This document shows positions 7,123-15,507 of a stretch of DNA of 23,520 nt, piece by piece (the stretch's first letter is position 1; every line of letters starts with the position of its first letter). The stretch spans positions 1 through 23,520 of the forward strand of contig JBILFK010000005.1 in the NCBI GenBank assembly GCA_044351685.1, read 5' to 3'. The position numbers and the translations under genes were made by a program. Origin of the DNA: JALHRI01 sp044351685 (GTDB lineage: Bacteria; Pseudomonadota; Alphaproteobacteria; Rickettsiales; UBA3002). Under the pieces are notes generated by a model that was not told the origin of the DNA, ran no database searches, and saw only the letters and a list, made by a program, of their open reading frames with translations.

Positions 7123-8952
7123 TTACGGACTAGTAGCAGTGCCTCCGGAAGAGCGCGGCCTTACTGCGGCGGCAAGAACAATTGCTGCCTCGGCGGCATT
7201 ATCTACTTCGCCTTCCACACCGGTAATTTCACCACCCAGCTTAGCACGAATTTTCTGGATTTCTGCAAGTTCATCAGGACCTAATGCGCCATCAAAAGTA
7301 ATCTTAGAGGCATCAAAGTCTGTAACGCCTGCGCGCTCGGCAATGGTTTCCAACATGGCTTCAAGCGAACGCGTTTCATTGCGGTTAAGGCCATTGGAAC
7401 TTGCCATAGCCTCAATGCGTTCAGCGACAGCATTAGGAGTTGAGGCAATGAGAGCATTTAATTGCTCGCGCAGTGCTTGATTTACGGTTGCTAAATCCAG
7501 CCCTTCTGGTGCTCCGTAGCCTGAAATTGGTTCAGGTGCTGTTTGCTCCGCCGACTCAAGAGCTGCTTTAGTAAGCGGGCCATACAGACCATCAACGTTC
7601 GGCTCGCCGCTTTGTAAAGTTTGTTCATTCTTGCCAAGCATGAAGAGCAATGTTTGCATTTCTGCGATACCATCATTGCCACTTCTACTGTTAGGCCGTG
7701 CGGTTGGCGCGCTAGCGCTTTCAGCGACACGAGCACCTAATCCTTCATGCTGATTGAGCGCCTGAACAATAACACCGTTGATTTGAGCAGGTGTCGCATT
7801 CGCGGGAAGCGCATGTATGCGATCTCTCATTTGGTCTAATATTGCTGTTCTTGTAGCTTCTTCAGCGACGCCCGCTGTGCGAAGTTCTCTATCGAGTGTG
7901 GCACGCGTTGATGTTGCTTCACGCATTGCTTCAATTGCGGCATCCACACGATCCTGACCAAGGGTGGTAACGTATTGCGAGTAGCGCTCGTTTGTCAGCG
8001 AATTCGTTCGTGGATTGATATAGGTTTCCCTGCCACCTCTACCGCCAACACGCTGTGTGCCATTACAATTTTTTAAAAATGTTAGAAATTGCTCTCTGTC
8101 CGCCGGATCTGTAATGGTTGTATTGGCATCTGCAACAGCAGCATCAAGCCTCTGGCGTGCCGTGGCGTATGCTTGCGCAGATGTCATCAGCCTTGCATCT
8201 CTGTTGGCTTCATTGCCGACCGGTGCAGCACCACCTGTGTCGACAGCATCTCTGTCACGTGTTGTAAACCCAGCCTGGCGCATAGGGGTTGTATCGGTTA
8301 AAGCTTCGGCGCGCGCGGGGAGAGCTGTCTCTGGGCCAGTAACTCCGGGGATTCGGATAGTTGCGCCACTCGATTCTACTGCATCCGCATTATAGGTAAT
8401 GCGCTCACCAGTGAATGGATCTACCAACGGGATGCGCAGTAGCGTGTTTTCGTTAAGGTTGCGCGAACCGTTAAGTATGGCGGTTACGGCTACAGTTGAG
8501 ATTCCATTGTAAGCAGCAATCGCATCGATCATTTTTGTGCGACTAAGGTTTGAGGCGCCAATGATGCTAGTTAAGCCATCTTTGCCCCCAGCCTCTGAGA
8601 AGCGCACTGTGGCGTAATCACCAGTGCCGTTGGGGCGCTCGGCACCTTCGATTCGTGCATCGCCGTAAAGACGTCCTCCTTCATCATTCCAGAGTCCGTG
8701 GGTATCAAACCACTCTCTGCGCGTCAAACCCGGAAGGTCTCCCGGGATAGTAAGTCGCGTGCCTGCAGGAACTCTACCAGAAGCAATGATTCTGCCCAAA
8801 TCACTTTCTGGGCCGCCATTGACTCGAATTAACTCGTTCAAGAGTTCACTTTTGTTGTAGGATCCTGTTTGTTCCGATGCGCCGTCAACAACATCATTGA
8901 TATCTAGAGTTTCTGTGGTGACAATGGTAAATCTGTTGTCGGTATCAGGCAT
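7123..8952 (-). CDS. Unknown 609-aa protein with LysM-like and peptidoglycan-binding-like segments
   Basis: The ATG at 8952 has a clear AGGAG (8959-8963) before it. Residues about 8-70 (ending AGTRLTIPG) and about 127-176 (NLNENTLLRIPL) each end in the strand pattern of LysM repeats. Residues about 428-466 (IAEMQTLLFMLG, then VDGLYGPLTKAAL) match a PG_binding_1 module, and FDGALGPDELAEIQKIRAKLG near 553-573 may be a second, degenerate one. The middle (about 255-410) is Ala/Arg/Thr-rich and helical, possibly coiled. There is no signal peptide or membrane segment, which is odd for a wall-binding protein; export by another route, or a role inside the cell or in a phage-like particle, is possible. 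No catalytic domain is apparent. Confidence 0.8.
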   Translation of the reverse strand: MPDTDNRFTIVTTETLDINDVVDGASEQTGSYNKSELLNELIRVNGGPESDLGRIIASGRVPAGTRLTIPGDLPGLTRREWFDTHGLWNDEGGRLYGDARIEGAERPNGTGDYATVRFSEAGGKDGLTSIIGASNLSRTKMIDAIAAYNGISTVAVTAILNGSRNLNENTLLRIPLVDPFTGERITYNADAVESSGATIRIPGVTGPETALPARAEALTDTTPMRQAGFTTRDRDAVDTGGAAPVGNEANRDARLMTSAQAYATARQRLDAAVADANTTITDPADREQFLTFLKNCNGTQRVGGRGGRETYINPRTNSLTNERYSQYVTTLGQDRVDAAIEAMREATSTRATLDRELRTAGVAEEATRTAILDQMRDRIHALPANATPAQINGVIVQALNQHEGLGARVAESASAPTARPNSRSGNDGIAEMQTLLFMLGKNEQTLQSGEPNVDGLYGPLTKAALESAEQTAPEPISGYGAPEGLDLATVNQALREQLNALIASTPNAVAERIEAMASSNGLNRNETRSLEAMLETIAERAGVTDFDASKITFDGALGPDELAEIQKIRAKLGGEITGVEGEVDNAAEAAIVLAAAVRPRSSGGTATSP

Positions 8953-9114
8953 AGCTTGCTCCTAATCGTTTTGTTGCCGTATACACGGCGACTTATATTC
9001 AGTTATAACACCTCAACCCTTAAAATTTTATTAATGTGTGAAAGAAATTTGCTGCAAGTTTAGCAATGTTCAAAATGCATCAAATTAAAGCTAATTGAAT
9101 GGCTTAACGCCAAA

Positions 9115-9131
9115 GCACGCCGGTGGCGTGC
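9115..9131 (-). terminator. Hairpin downstream of the chemoreceptor gene
   Basis: A 7-bp perfect stem (gcacgcc/ggcgtgc) with a 3-base loop lies about 45 bases past the stop of the chemoreceptor gene. On the minus strand it is followed by tttggcgtt, a poor T tract. A weak terminator is likely. The rest of the 8953-9175 gap is AT-rich with no gene. Confidence 0.45.
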
Positions 9132-9175
9132 AACAAGGCAGCAAAAGAAATGCTAAAAAAATGCGGCTAAATTGC

Positions 9176-10462
9176 TTAGGCCACGCGCAAGGTGGTGAGC
9201 ATATCGTGCACGGTGGAGCCCAGCGCCTGCGATTGCTCGCGCACCAGTAAGCATGCGCTTTGCATGTTGCCGGCTTGCTCGCCTGCCTGCTGGCTGGCTT
9301 CGGTTACCACTTCGACGTTGCCCGCCAACTGGCTGGTAAGCGATGCAGCCACCTGAATGTTGGCCGCGATACCGCGCGTGGAGGCATCTTGCTCTTCGAC
9401 GGCGGAGGCGATCATGGTGGCGATTTCATTGATCTCCAGCACCGATTGGCTGATTTCCTGAATCGAGGCCACGGTGGAATCGGTTTCGCCCTGAATGGCG
9501 CTGATGATTTCAGCGATCTGCTCGGTGGCTTTGGCGGTTTGGGTTGCCAGATTTTTCACTTCCGAGGCAACGACCGAAAAGCCCTTACCGGCTTCGCCCG
9601 CGCGCGCGGCTTCGATGGTGGCGTTGAGCGCCAGCAAGTTAATTTGCGCGGCGATGTTGCGCACCAGTTCGATCACATCACCGATTTTGGCGGCGCCTTC
9701 GGCCAGACCTTTAATGGTGGTGTTGGCGTGGCCGGCTTTGGTGACGGCTTCCCGCGTGATGTTCGAGGAACGTGCCACTTGGCGGCTAATTTCTTCAATC
9801 GCGCCGGAAAGCTGCTGGGCGGCTTCGGCCACGCTTGATACGTTGCTCGAAGTTTGCGTGGCAATCGAGTAAAGGTCTTTCATTTTGCTGGCGACGGTGC
9901 GCGAGGCATCGGCCACGGTGTTGGCCGAATTATCGAGCGTGTTGGCCGATTCATTCAGCTTGCCGGCAATTTGGTTGACCGAAGAATCCATGGTGTCGGC
10001 CAGATCGCCGAGGATTTTTTTACGATCCGCATCGGCCTTTTCACGCATGCTGGCTTGTTCGGATTGCAGTTTTTTAAGGTTAATTGCGTTTTCCTTAAAA
10101 ATTTGCACTTTGCGTGCCATGCTGCCGATTTGATCTTTGGCGTTCACGTAGGGCACTTCCACGCTTAGGCGATCTTCGGTAATGTCGCGCATGCGCTCGG
10201 CAAGGTTGGTGATGCGTTTGGTGGTGGCGTTATGAATATACCAACCCACGGCCATGTTCACGAGCACTGCGATGACAATTTGCTTCAGCAGATCGTGGTG
10301 GAAGCTTTGCGCGGCACCGATACCAAAATCTTCGACCACATGCTCATAGGCGCGCACGCCGAACAAAATGCCGACAATCGACAAGAAGAAGAGTGAAAAT
10401 TGGAGTTTGGTAGTAAGGCTGGCGAAGAAACGACCCTTAGAAGAAACTTTTTGCTTTTGCAT
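9176..10462 (-). CDS. Methyl-accepting chemotaxis protein with minimal periplasmic loop
   Basis: The ATG at 10462 gives 428 residues; an in-frame GTG two codons upstream is less likely. Two membrane helices (about 20-39 and 58-79) enclose only some 20 residues, so there is no extracytoplasmic ligand-binding domain. A HAMP linker follows (TKRITNLAERMRDITEDRL), then a long coiled coil with the conserved signalling tip LLALNATIEAARAGEAGKGF and EVKNLATQTAKATEQI. Such receptors form arrays with CheA and CheW and set flagellar motor bias; lacking a sensor domain, this one may read membrane or cytoplasmic state or act with partners. The C-terminus lacks the CheR-docking pentapeptide. No other chemotaxis gene is in the window. 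Confidence 0.93.
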   Translation of the reverse strand: MQKQKVSSKGRFFASLTTKLQFSLFFLSIVGILFGVRAYEHVVEDFGIGAAQSFHHDLLKQIVIAVLVNMAVGWYIHNATTKRITNLAERMRDITEDRLSVEVPYVNAKDQIGSMARKVQIFKENAINLKKLQSEQASMREKADADRKKILGDLADTMDSSVNQIAGKLNESANTLDNSANTVADASRTVASKMKDLYSIATQTSSNVSSVAEAAQQLSGAIEEISRQVARSSNITREAVTKAGHANTTIKGLAEGAAKIGDVIELVRNIAAQINLLALNATIEAARAGEAGKGFSVVASEVKNLATQTAKATEQIAEIISAIQGETDSTVASIQEISQSVLEINEIATMIASAVEEQDASTRGIAANIQVAASLTSQLAGNVEVVTEASQQAGEQAGNMQSACLLVREQSQALGSTVHDMLTTLRVA

Positions 10463-10750
10463 ACACACCCTGTGAGGCTAATTTTTTATAAAACGACAGG
10501 CTACTCCTTTAGCGTGTTTTCACTTCTTATCAACGAGAAAATACAAAATAACCGCAGCGTTTTTAAAAACTACGCGCATCTGTGGTGCGGCGCGCGTGGC
10601 GGCAAGCCTTATGTTTTCAGCGCCTTTTGGCTGTTTCGCCTGCGGCTGAATTTTCACCTTGTCTTTTGCGTGCGCTTTGCTAGTTTCCCGCGCCTTGCAC
10701 ACTGCTTAACCAACGGCGCCACGCGCACAAGGTGAGTAGGCCAAGAATGC

Positions 10751-10827
10751 GCACCCGTAGCTCAACTGGATAGAGCACCTGACTACGGATCAGGAGGTTT
10801 GGGGTTCGAATCCCTCCGGGTGCGCCA
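10751..10827 (+). tRNA. tRNA-Arg (anticodon ACG)
   Basis: This is a 77-nt cloverleaf with encoded CCA. The acceptor stem gcacccg/cgggtgc is perfect, the discriminator is G, the anticodon stem is cctga/tcagg and the loop ctacgga gives ACG, in which A34 would be converted to inosine. The 288 bases upstream (10463-10750) hold no convincing gene. Confidence 0.97.
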
Positions 10828-11230
10828 TTATCTCATTTCAAAGTCCCTCGTTGCACTCGGTGTACTTTGAAATTGTTACAGGAAGCAGCGCACCTAGAAG
10901 CGGTTCTTCGGTGCGATGTGGCTGGTTTTTCAGGCGCTTCATGGCCAGCACACCCCTCTAGCGGCGCTATCTTATGCTTTTAAAAGCCTGCTACTCCCCC
11001 GGGGTTCTGGTGGCCTTTGGAAATCTCCCTTGCATGCAGGCGTTAAAACGTGTAAAAGGCTGCCACTGAGTTTTGTTAACTACTCTGCGACCGCTGGCTG
11101 CGACAAGCAGCGCATTCTATCATTGGGAATGCTCGATCTTTTGATCTACTCCGCGTTTGACTAAGAGTGCTGGTACCCGCAAGGGCACCAAAACAATGCA
11201 AGCTCTCGCGCTACCTCGAACGGTTTGGGG
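10828..11230. other. Long non-coding stretch between tRNA-Arg and the cold-shock gene
   Basis: No convincing gene is seen in this stretch. The one clear structure is a 10-bp perfect inverted repeat, atttcaaagt at 10835-10844 and actttgaaat at 10864-10873, with a 19-base spacer, right after the tRNA. No T tract follows, so it is not a standard terminator. An 82-codon frame at 10916-11164 has no Shine-Dalgarno sequence and no recognisable features. The length suits a long leader for the cold-shock gene or a small RNA, but no promoter could be placed with confidence. Confidence 0.5.
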
Positions 11231-11256
11231 TGGCGTTATTAAACGCCAATAAGGAG
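11231..11256 (+). promoter_or_regulatory. Stem-loop and strong ribosome-binding site before the cold-shock gene
   Basis: A 7-bp stem (tggcgtt at 11231-11237, aacgcca at 11242-11248) sits two bases upstream of the Shine-Dalgarno aaggag (11251-11256). Cold-shock genes often have structured leaders that change ribosome access with temperature. This hairpin leaves the site exposed; a wider alternative fold could mask it. Confidence 0.5.
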
Positions 11257-11263
11257 TTATCTC

Positions 11264-11470
11264 ATGGCAACTGGTACAGTAAAATGGTTCAACCCAACTA
11301 AAGGTTATGGCTTTATCGCCCCTGATAATGGCAATAGCGACGTGTTCGTGCATATCAGCGCAGTCGAAAAAGCAGGCTTCAATGGCTTGAAAGAAGGCCA
11401 GAAGCTGGAGTATGAAATTGCCACCAACAAAGGCAAAGATTCTGCAGCGAACCTGAAACTCATCGACTAG
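11264..11470 (+). CDS. Cold-shock protein (CspA family)
   Basis: This 68-aa single cold-shock domain protein has both nucleic-acid-binding motifs: RNP1 as KGYGFIAPD at about 13-21 and RNP2 as VFVHISAV at about 27-34, plus the opening GTVKWFNPTKG. These proteins form a five-strand OB-fold barrel, bind single-stranded RNA and DNA, and melt mRNA structure. The length is normal. A strong ribosome-binding site precedes it, and a strong terminator follows 25 bases after the stop, so it is a single-gene unit. Whether it is cold-induced or constitutive cannot be told from sequence. Confidence 0.96.
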   Translation: MATGTVKWFNPTKGYGFIAPDNGNSDVFVHISAVEKAGFNGLKEGQKLEYEIATNKGKDSAANLKLID

Positions 11471-11495
11471 TTCTTCGAGATTTTATGTAATGAAG

Positions 11496-11526
11496 CGGCG
11501 CGCCCTATGGCGCGCCGTTTTGTTTT
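11496..11526 (+). terminator. Intrinsic terminator of the cold-shock gene
   Basis: A 9-bp GC-only stem (cggcgcgcc/ggcgcgccg) with a 4-base loop ctat is followed by ttttgtttt. This is a textbook rho-independent terminator. Confidence 0.93.
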
Positions 11527-11612
11527 GTGGCTACACGGATTGTTTCCCATAAAGGCATGGTGAATTACTGAGAGCATGCTATAGCAAAACTCCCTAACCA
11601 AAGGAGTTTTCT

Positions 11613-12245
11613 ATGTATCAATTATACTATGCCCCCGGCGCCTGCTCGATGAGCGTGCATGTGTTGTTTAACGAGCTGAACCAGCCTGTAGAACTGCACC
11701 GCGTGTTGCTGAGCGAAGGCCAGCAGCAAACCCCAGAATTCTTGAAACTGAACCCGCGCGGGCAAATTCCATTGCTGGTGGAAGATGGCACAGCGATTAC
11801 CGAAGGTGCGGCACAAATCATTTACCTGGCCGATAAACACCAAAGCCCGCTGTTACCTCGCGATGGGCTGGCACGCGCCAAAGCGCTGGAGTGGTTGATG
11901 TTTGCGAATGCAACGCTGCACCCTGCCTATGCCCGCGTGTTCTTCCTGCATAAAAATCTGGGCGAGGGCGCCGAGCAAAACCCGCTTTACGCGCCAGCGA
12001 TTGCTGCGGTTCAGAAGCTTTGGGATTTGGTAGAAGTGCAGCTTGCGAACCAGCCGTATCTGTGCGGAAAAGACATCACGGTTGCCGATATTTTAATTAC
12101 GGTGATGGCGAACTGGGGTGGCTGGCTGAAACAGCCAGTGACACAAGGGCCAAAAACCAAAGCATTGCTGGCACGGGTGATTGCACGCCCAAGCTATCAG
12201 AAGGCATTGGCGACTGAGGAAGTGGAATACAAAGCGGCAGCGTAA
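11613..12245 (+). CDS. Glutathione S-transferase, beta-class-like
   Basis: This 210-aa protein has an N-terminal thioredoxin-like domain (1-77) with YYAPGACSMSVHVL, where Cys11 or Ser12 is the catalytic residue as in bacterial beta-class GSTs. The cis-proline is in GQIPLL, and EDGTAITEGAAQIIYLAD binds the gamma-glutamyl end of glutathione. The helical C-terminal domain has the N-capping box region CGKDITVADILI near 151-162. It would conjugate or reduce electrophiles using glutathione in the cytoplasm. The start has an AAAGGAG at good spacing. It stands alone between the cold-shock gene and a convergent YceI gene. The specific substrate is unknown. Confidence 0.92.
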   Translation: MYQLYYAPGACSMSVHVLFNELNQPVELHRVLLSEGQQQTPEFLKLNPRGQIPLLVEDGTAITEGAAQIIYLADKHQSPLLPRDGLARAKALEWLMFANATLHPAYARVFFLHKNLGEGAEQNPLYAPAIAAVQKLWDLVEVQLANQPYLCGKDITVADILITVMANWGGWLKQPVTQGPKTKALLARVIARPSYQKALATEEVEYKAAA

Positions 12246-12274
12246 GTAAACGCGACAGCATGTGCGGCGAGGCC

Positions 12275-12880
12275 TTAATCGGGCTTCGCCGTTGCTGTTT
12301 CTGGGCGTGCCAGAAAATCGAATGAAATGCGCACGCGGTGGCCAACCCACCGGCTGGATGCCCACGCGCCAGTACCCACAAAATAGTCACGGCGGTTGAT
12401 ATCGAAATAGCCTTTGGCATGCACGTTTTCGCCGCGCGGTATGGCGGTGAAATGTACCTCTACGTCGTGCGTGATACCGCGTATGGTGAGTTCGCCGTAG
12501 GCGATGTAGTTTAAACTATCATTGGCAGTGCCGTGGTAATCGTCGCCGTTGCGCTCGATGTTGCTGCTTTCGAACGTGGCGGTAGCGTAGGTGGCGGTAT
12601 CGAACCATGATTCGCCAACAATAGCGAGTTGCCTTTCGCGCCCTTCGACCCGCACACTGGCGAGCGGAATGCGGATACGGATTTTTGAATCCCAGAGCGT
12701 TTCAGGATCGAGTGAAATTTGTGCATCGTATTTTGGGAAGCTGCCGGTGAAAGGTTCGCCATCGTGCATGGCCTCGAACTGAATTTTGGAGTGTTTTTTA
12801 ATCACTTCCCACGAGGTGGCGCTGGCACTTGCAGCGGCAAGTGCAACAGATAAACACAGAAGAAGCGGAACAAATCGCAT
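12275..12880 (-). CDS. YceI-family periplasmic lipocalin-like protein (copy 1)
   Basis: The start at 12880 was chosen because MRFVPLLLCLSVALAAASASA is a good signal peptide. The frame continues 30 codons further, but that stretch overlaps the lepA upstream region and looks untranslated. The mature part shows the YceI pattern: WEVIKKHSKIQFEAMHDGEPFTGSF at the front, WFDTATYATATFES in the middle, and GELTIRGITHDVEVHF, then a C-terminal strand. YceI proteins form an extended lipocalin-like barrel that binds isoprenoid or other lipophilic molecules such as polyprenols. With copy 3 it shares the PF-G-F insert after the first strand, so these two may be close paralogues. It is divergent from lepA, about 110 bases apart. 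Confidence 0.88.
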   Translation of the reverse strand: MRFVPLLLCLSVALAAASASATSWEVIKKHSKIQFEAMHDGEPFTGSFPKYDAQISLDPETLWDSKIRIRIPLASVRVEGRERQLAIVGESWFDTATYATATFESSNIERNGDDYHGTANDSLNYIAYGELTIRGITHDVEVHFTAIPRGENVHAKGYFDINRRDYFVGTGAWASSRWVGHRVRISFDFLARPETATAKPD

Positions 12881-12990
12881 AGCGCTAATGTAAAAGATAG
12901 GCACAGGCGGCGCACGCAGATTGTGATTTGATGCCATGCCCGATGCAACAATGCTTGCGCGTAGCTGCATCCATGCTACAACGCCGCGCC

Positions 12991-14799
12991 ATGAGCACTG
13001 ATATCACCAAAATCCGCAATTTCTCGATTATCGCGCATATCGATCACGGAAAATCGACGCTGGCTGATCGCCTGATTCAGGCGTGCCACGCCGTGGAAGA
13101 CCGCGATATGCATGCGCAGATGCTAGATAATATGGATATCGAGCGCGAGCGCGGCATTACCATTAAATCGCAAACCGTGCGGCTGAACTATACCGCAAAC
13201 AGCGGTGAAAGCTATGTGCTGAACCTGATGGATACGCCCGGCCACGTGGATTTTGCCTATGAAGTGAGCCGCTGTTTGGCAGCCTGCGAAGGCAGCTTGC
13301 TGGTGGTGGATGCCAGCCAAGGCGTGGAGGCGCAAACCCTCGCCAACGTGTATCAGGCGCTGGATAACCAGAACGAAATTGTACCCGTGCTGAATAAAAT
13401 TGATCTGCCCGCTGCCGAGCCAGAACGCGTGGCGCAGCAGGTGGAAGATATGATTGGCATTGATTGCACCGATGCGCTGCATGTTTCGGCCAAAACTGGC
13501 CTTGGCATCCCCGATTTGCTGGAAGCGATTGTGGCGCGCATTCCGCACCCGAAGGGCGATGCCAATGCACCGCTGAAAGCACTGCTGGTGGATAGCTGGT
13601 ATGATACGTATTTGGGCGTGATCATTCTGATTCGTGTGTTTGAAGGCAGCATTAAAAAGGGCCAGAAAATTCGCTTCATGAATGCGGGCATTACGCAAAC
13701 GGTGGAAGCCGTGGGTGTGTTCGCCCCGAAAAAAACCACCGTCGGCATGTTGGGGCCGGGCGAAGTGGGGTTTATACAAACCGGTATTAAGCTGGTGGCC
13801 GAAACCAATGTGGGCGACACCATTACCGAGGAAAAGAATCTTGCTGCCGAACCATTGCCCGGCTTTAAGCCTGTGCAGCCAGTGGTGTTTTGCGGATTAT
13901 ACCCCGCCGAATCGGCCGATTTTGAAAACCTCAAAGATTCCCTCGCCAAACTGCGCCTGAACGATGCGAGTTTTAGTTTTGAGGCGGAAAGTTCGACCGC
14001 GCTTGGCTTTGGCTTTCGCTGCGGCTTTTTGGGCTTGCTGCACCTTGAAATTATTCAGGAACGCCTCGAGCGCGAATTCGACCTTGATCTTATCACCACC
14101 GCGCCAAGCGTGGTATATAAACTGACGATGACCGACGGCAAGGTAGAAGAGCTGCATAACCCTGCCGATTACCCAGAGGTTACGAAAATCACCAAAATGG
14201 AAGAGCCTTGGATTCACGCCACCATTTTTGTACCCGATGAATATTTGGGGAATGTGCTGGCGCTATGCACCGAAAAGCGCGGCGAACAGGCCAACCTGAC
14301 TTATGTTGGCAGCCGCGCGCTGGTGGAATATAAATTGCCGCTGAACGAAGTGGTGTTCGATTTTTATGATCGCTTAAAATCCGGCACCAAAGGTTATGCG
14401 AGCTTTGAATACCACATTGATAGCTACCGCGAATCGGATTTGGTGAAGGTGAGCATTCTGGTGAATGCCGAACCGGTGGATGCGCTTTCCATGATCGTGC
14501 ACCGCACGCAGGCCGACCCGCGCGGCCGCGCCCTGTGCAGCCGCCTGAAAGACCTGATTCCCAAGCATTTGTTCCAGATCGCCATTCAGGCTGCCATTGG
14601 CGGCAAAATCATTGCGCGTGAAACCATTTCGGCCATGCGTAAGGATGTAACGGCGAAGTGCTATGGCGGCGATATCAGCCGTAAGCGCAAACTGCTCGAT
14701 AAGCAGAAAAAGGGCAAAAAGCGCATGCGGCAGGTGGGCAATGTGGAAATTCCGCAGGGCGCCTTTATTGCCGCGCTGAAAATGGGCGACGAAAGCTAG
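12991..14799 (+). CDS. lepA: Elongation factor 4 (LepA)
   Basis: This 602-aa translational GTPase was started at MSTDITKIRNFSIIAHIDHG, which matches the family's usual beginning; an ATG at 12928 would add 21 unlikely residues. The G motifs are clear: HIDHGKST at 16-23, DTPGHVDF at 81-88 and NKID at 135-138. Domain 2, the two EF-G-like domains (GFRCGFLGLLHLEIIQERLEREF), and the LepA-specific C-terminal domain ending SRKRKLLDKQKKGKKRMRQ are all present. LepA acts on ribosomes, affecting initiation, biogenesis and possibly back-translocation under stress. The length is typical. The last 47 coding and stop bases plus one recur exactly at 15508-15555. Confidence 0.97.
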   Translation: MSTDITKIRNFSIIAHIDHGKSTLADRLIQACHAVEDRDMHAQMLDNMDIERERGITIKSQTVRLNYTANSGESYVLNLMDTPGHVDFAYEVSRCLAACEGSLLVVDASQGVEAQTLANVYQALDNQNEIVPVLNKIDLPAAEPERVAQQVEDMIGIDCTDALHVSAKTGLGIPDLLEAIVARIPHPKGDANAPLKALLVDSWYDTYLGVIILIRVFEGSIKKGQKIRFMNAGITQTVEAVGVFAPKKTTVGMLGPGEVGFIQTGIKLVAETNVGDTITEEKNLAAEPLPGFKPVQPVVFCGLYPAESADFENLKDSLAKLRLNDASFSFEAESSTALGFGFRCGFLGLLHLEIIQERLEREFDLDLITTAPSVVYKLTMTDGKVEELHNPADYPEVTKITKMEEPWIHATIFVPDEYLGNVLALCTEKRGEQANLTYVGSRALVEYKLPLNEVVFDFYDRLKSGTKGYASFEYHIDSYRESDLVKVSILVNAEPVDALSMIVHRTQADPRGRALCSRLKDLIPKHLFQIAIQAAIGGKIIARETISAMRKDVTAKCYGGDISRKRKLLDKQKKGKKRMRQVGNVEIPQGAFIAALKMGDES

Positions 14800-14800
14800 C
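14753..14800 (+). repeat. 48-bp repeat, left copy (lepA 3' end)
   Basis: This copy encodes the lepA C-terminus (QGAFIAALKMGDES, stop) and ends with gctagc. It is identical to 15508-15555. Confidence 0.95.
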
Positions 14801-14878
14801 CTTTCACACGGTGTGTTCATAAATACTTCATACAAGACAGCAGTGCGCCGGGCTATACTATCGCGGTAATGGAGTGCT

Positions 14879-15502
14879 ATGCCCGAGCTAACACAACAGC
14901 AAATTGATGGAATGCAGCCGGAATTGCGGCTGATGATGATGCATTCTACCATCAAGCCGATTTTTACCGAGCAGTGCCAAACCACAACTGATCCAAATAA
15001 ACCGCTGGTGTCGCAAGGGCTTTTTACCTGCACGGGGCTGCTGGTGTTGCACCATGAAGGTAACGGCCCGCCATCGGCCACGTTGTGCCATCTTGGATCA
15101 TCACAAATTCGCGGCGAGCCGCTTAAATTTCTTAACGAACTGAAGAATAAACCGGGCAAAAAGGAAGCCATTTTTATTACTGGCAAAAAAAGCATGGGGA
15201 TGGACCCAGACCCCGAAGCACAAGAACTGCGCGCAGAGCTTACCAATATAATTCCCGAAAGTGAGATTACTATTCACCCCACCATCCAATCGCCCGCGAA
15301 GGAAGGTTACGGGGTTGCTTACGTGCCGCGCAAGGGCAGGGCACCTGATATGCTATGTGTGATGGATTATAAGAACGATCGTTATGTAACCCCCTATTTC
15401 CCGTTCCAGAAGCAGCAGGCTTCGGGGCAAGGGGCTGCTACTGAGGTGAAGGGCGATTCTCCACCGCTCCCACCTAAGGGTGGTGGCGGGGGCATTGTGT
15501 AA
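14879..15502 (+). CDS. Unknown 207-aa cargo protein, possibly CheD/CNF-like
   Basis: I do not recognise this family with confidence. The ATG has GGAG five bases upstream, and a -10-like tatact lies at 14854-14859 inside the insert, so it may carry its own promoter. No signal peptide or membrane segment is visible. SQGLFTCTGLLVLHHE (45-60) followed by ATLCHLGSS (67-75) places Cys51 and His71 twenty residues apart, after a Ser45 that lies six before the Cys. This faintly recalls the Thr-Cys-His arrangement of CheD and the CNF-type deamidase fold, but it is weak. A Pro/Gly-rich tail (SPPLPPKGGGGGIV) ends the protein. The gene is wholly contained in the repeat-bounded insert after lepA. Confidence 0.8.
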   Translation: MPELTQQQIDGMQPELRLMMMHSTIKPIFTEQCQTTTDPNKPLVSQGLFTCTGLLVLHHEGNGPPSATLCHLGSSQIRGEPLKFLNELKNKPGKKEAIFITGKKSMGMDPDPEAQELRAELTNIIPESEITIHPTIQSPAKEGYGVAYVPRKGRAPDMLCVMDYKNDRYVTPYFPFQKQQASGQGAATEVKGDSPPLPPKGGGGGIV

Positions 15503-15507
15503 TGCGG

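Noticed and set aside
9260..9838. A 192-codon plus-strand frame opposite the chemoreceptor
   Set aside because: It is Gly/Asp/Phe-rich antisense of the repetitive coiled-coil coding sequence and not a gene.
10916..11164. An 82-codon plus-strand frame between tRNA-Arg and the cold-shock gene
   Set aside because: There is no Shine-Dalgarno sequence, no domain and unremarkable composition; it is likely leader or intergenic DNA.
13123..13779. A long minus-strand frame opposite lepA
   Set aside because: It is a shadow of lepA; the translation is His/Gln-rich with no family features.
15460..15500. GC-rich inverted words near the end of the 207-aa gene (ctcccacc...gggtggtggcgg) as a terminator
   Set aside because: Pairing is imperfect, it lies inside coding sequence for a Pro/Gly tail, and no T tract follows.
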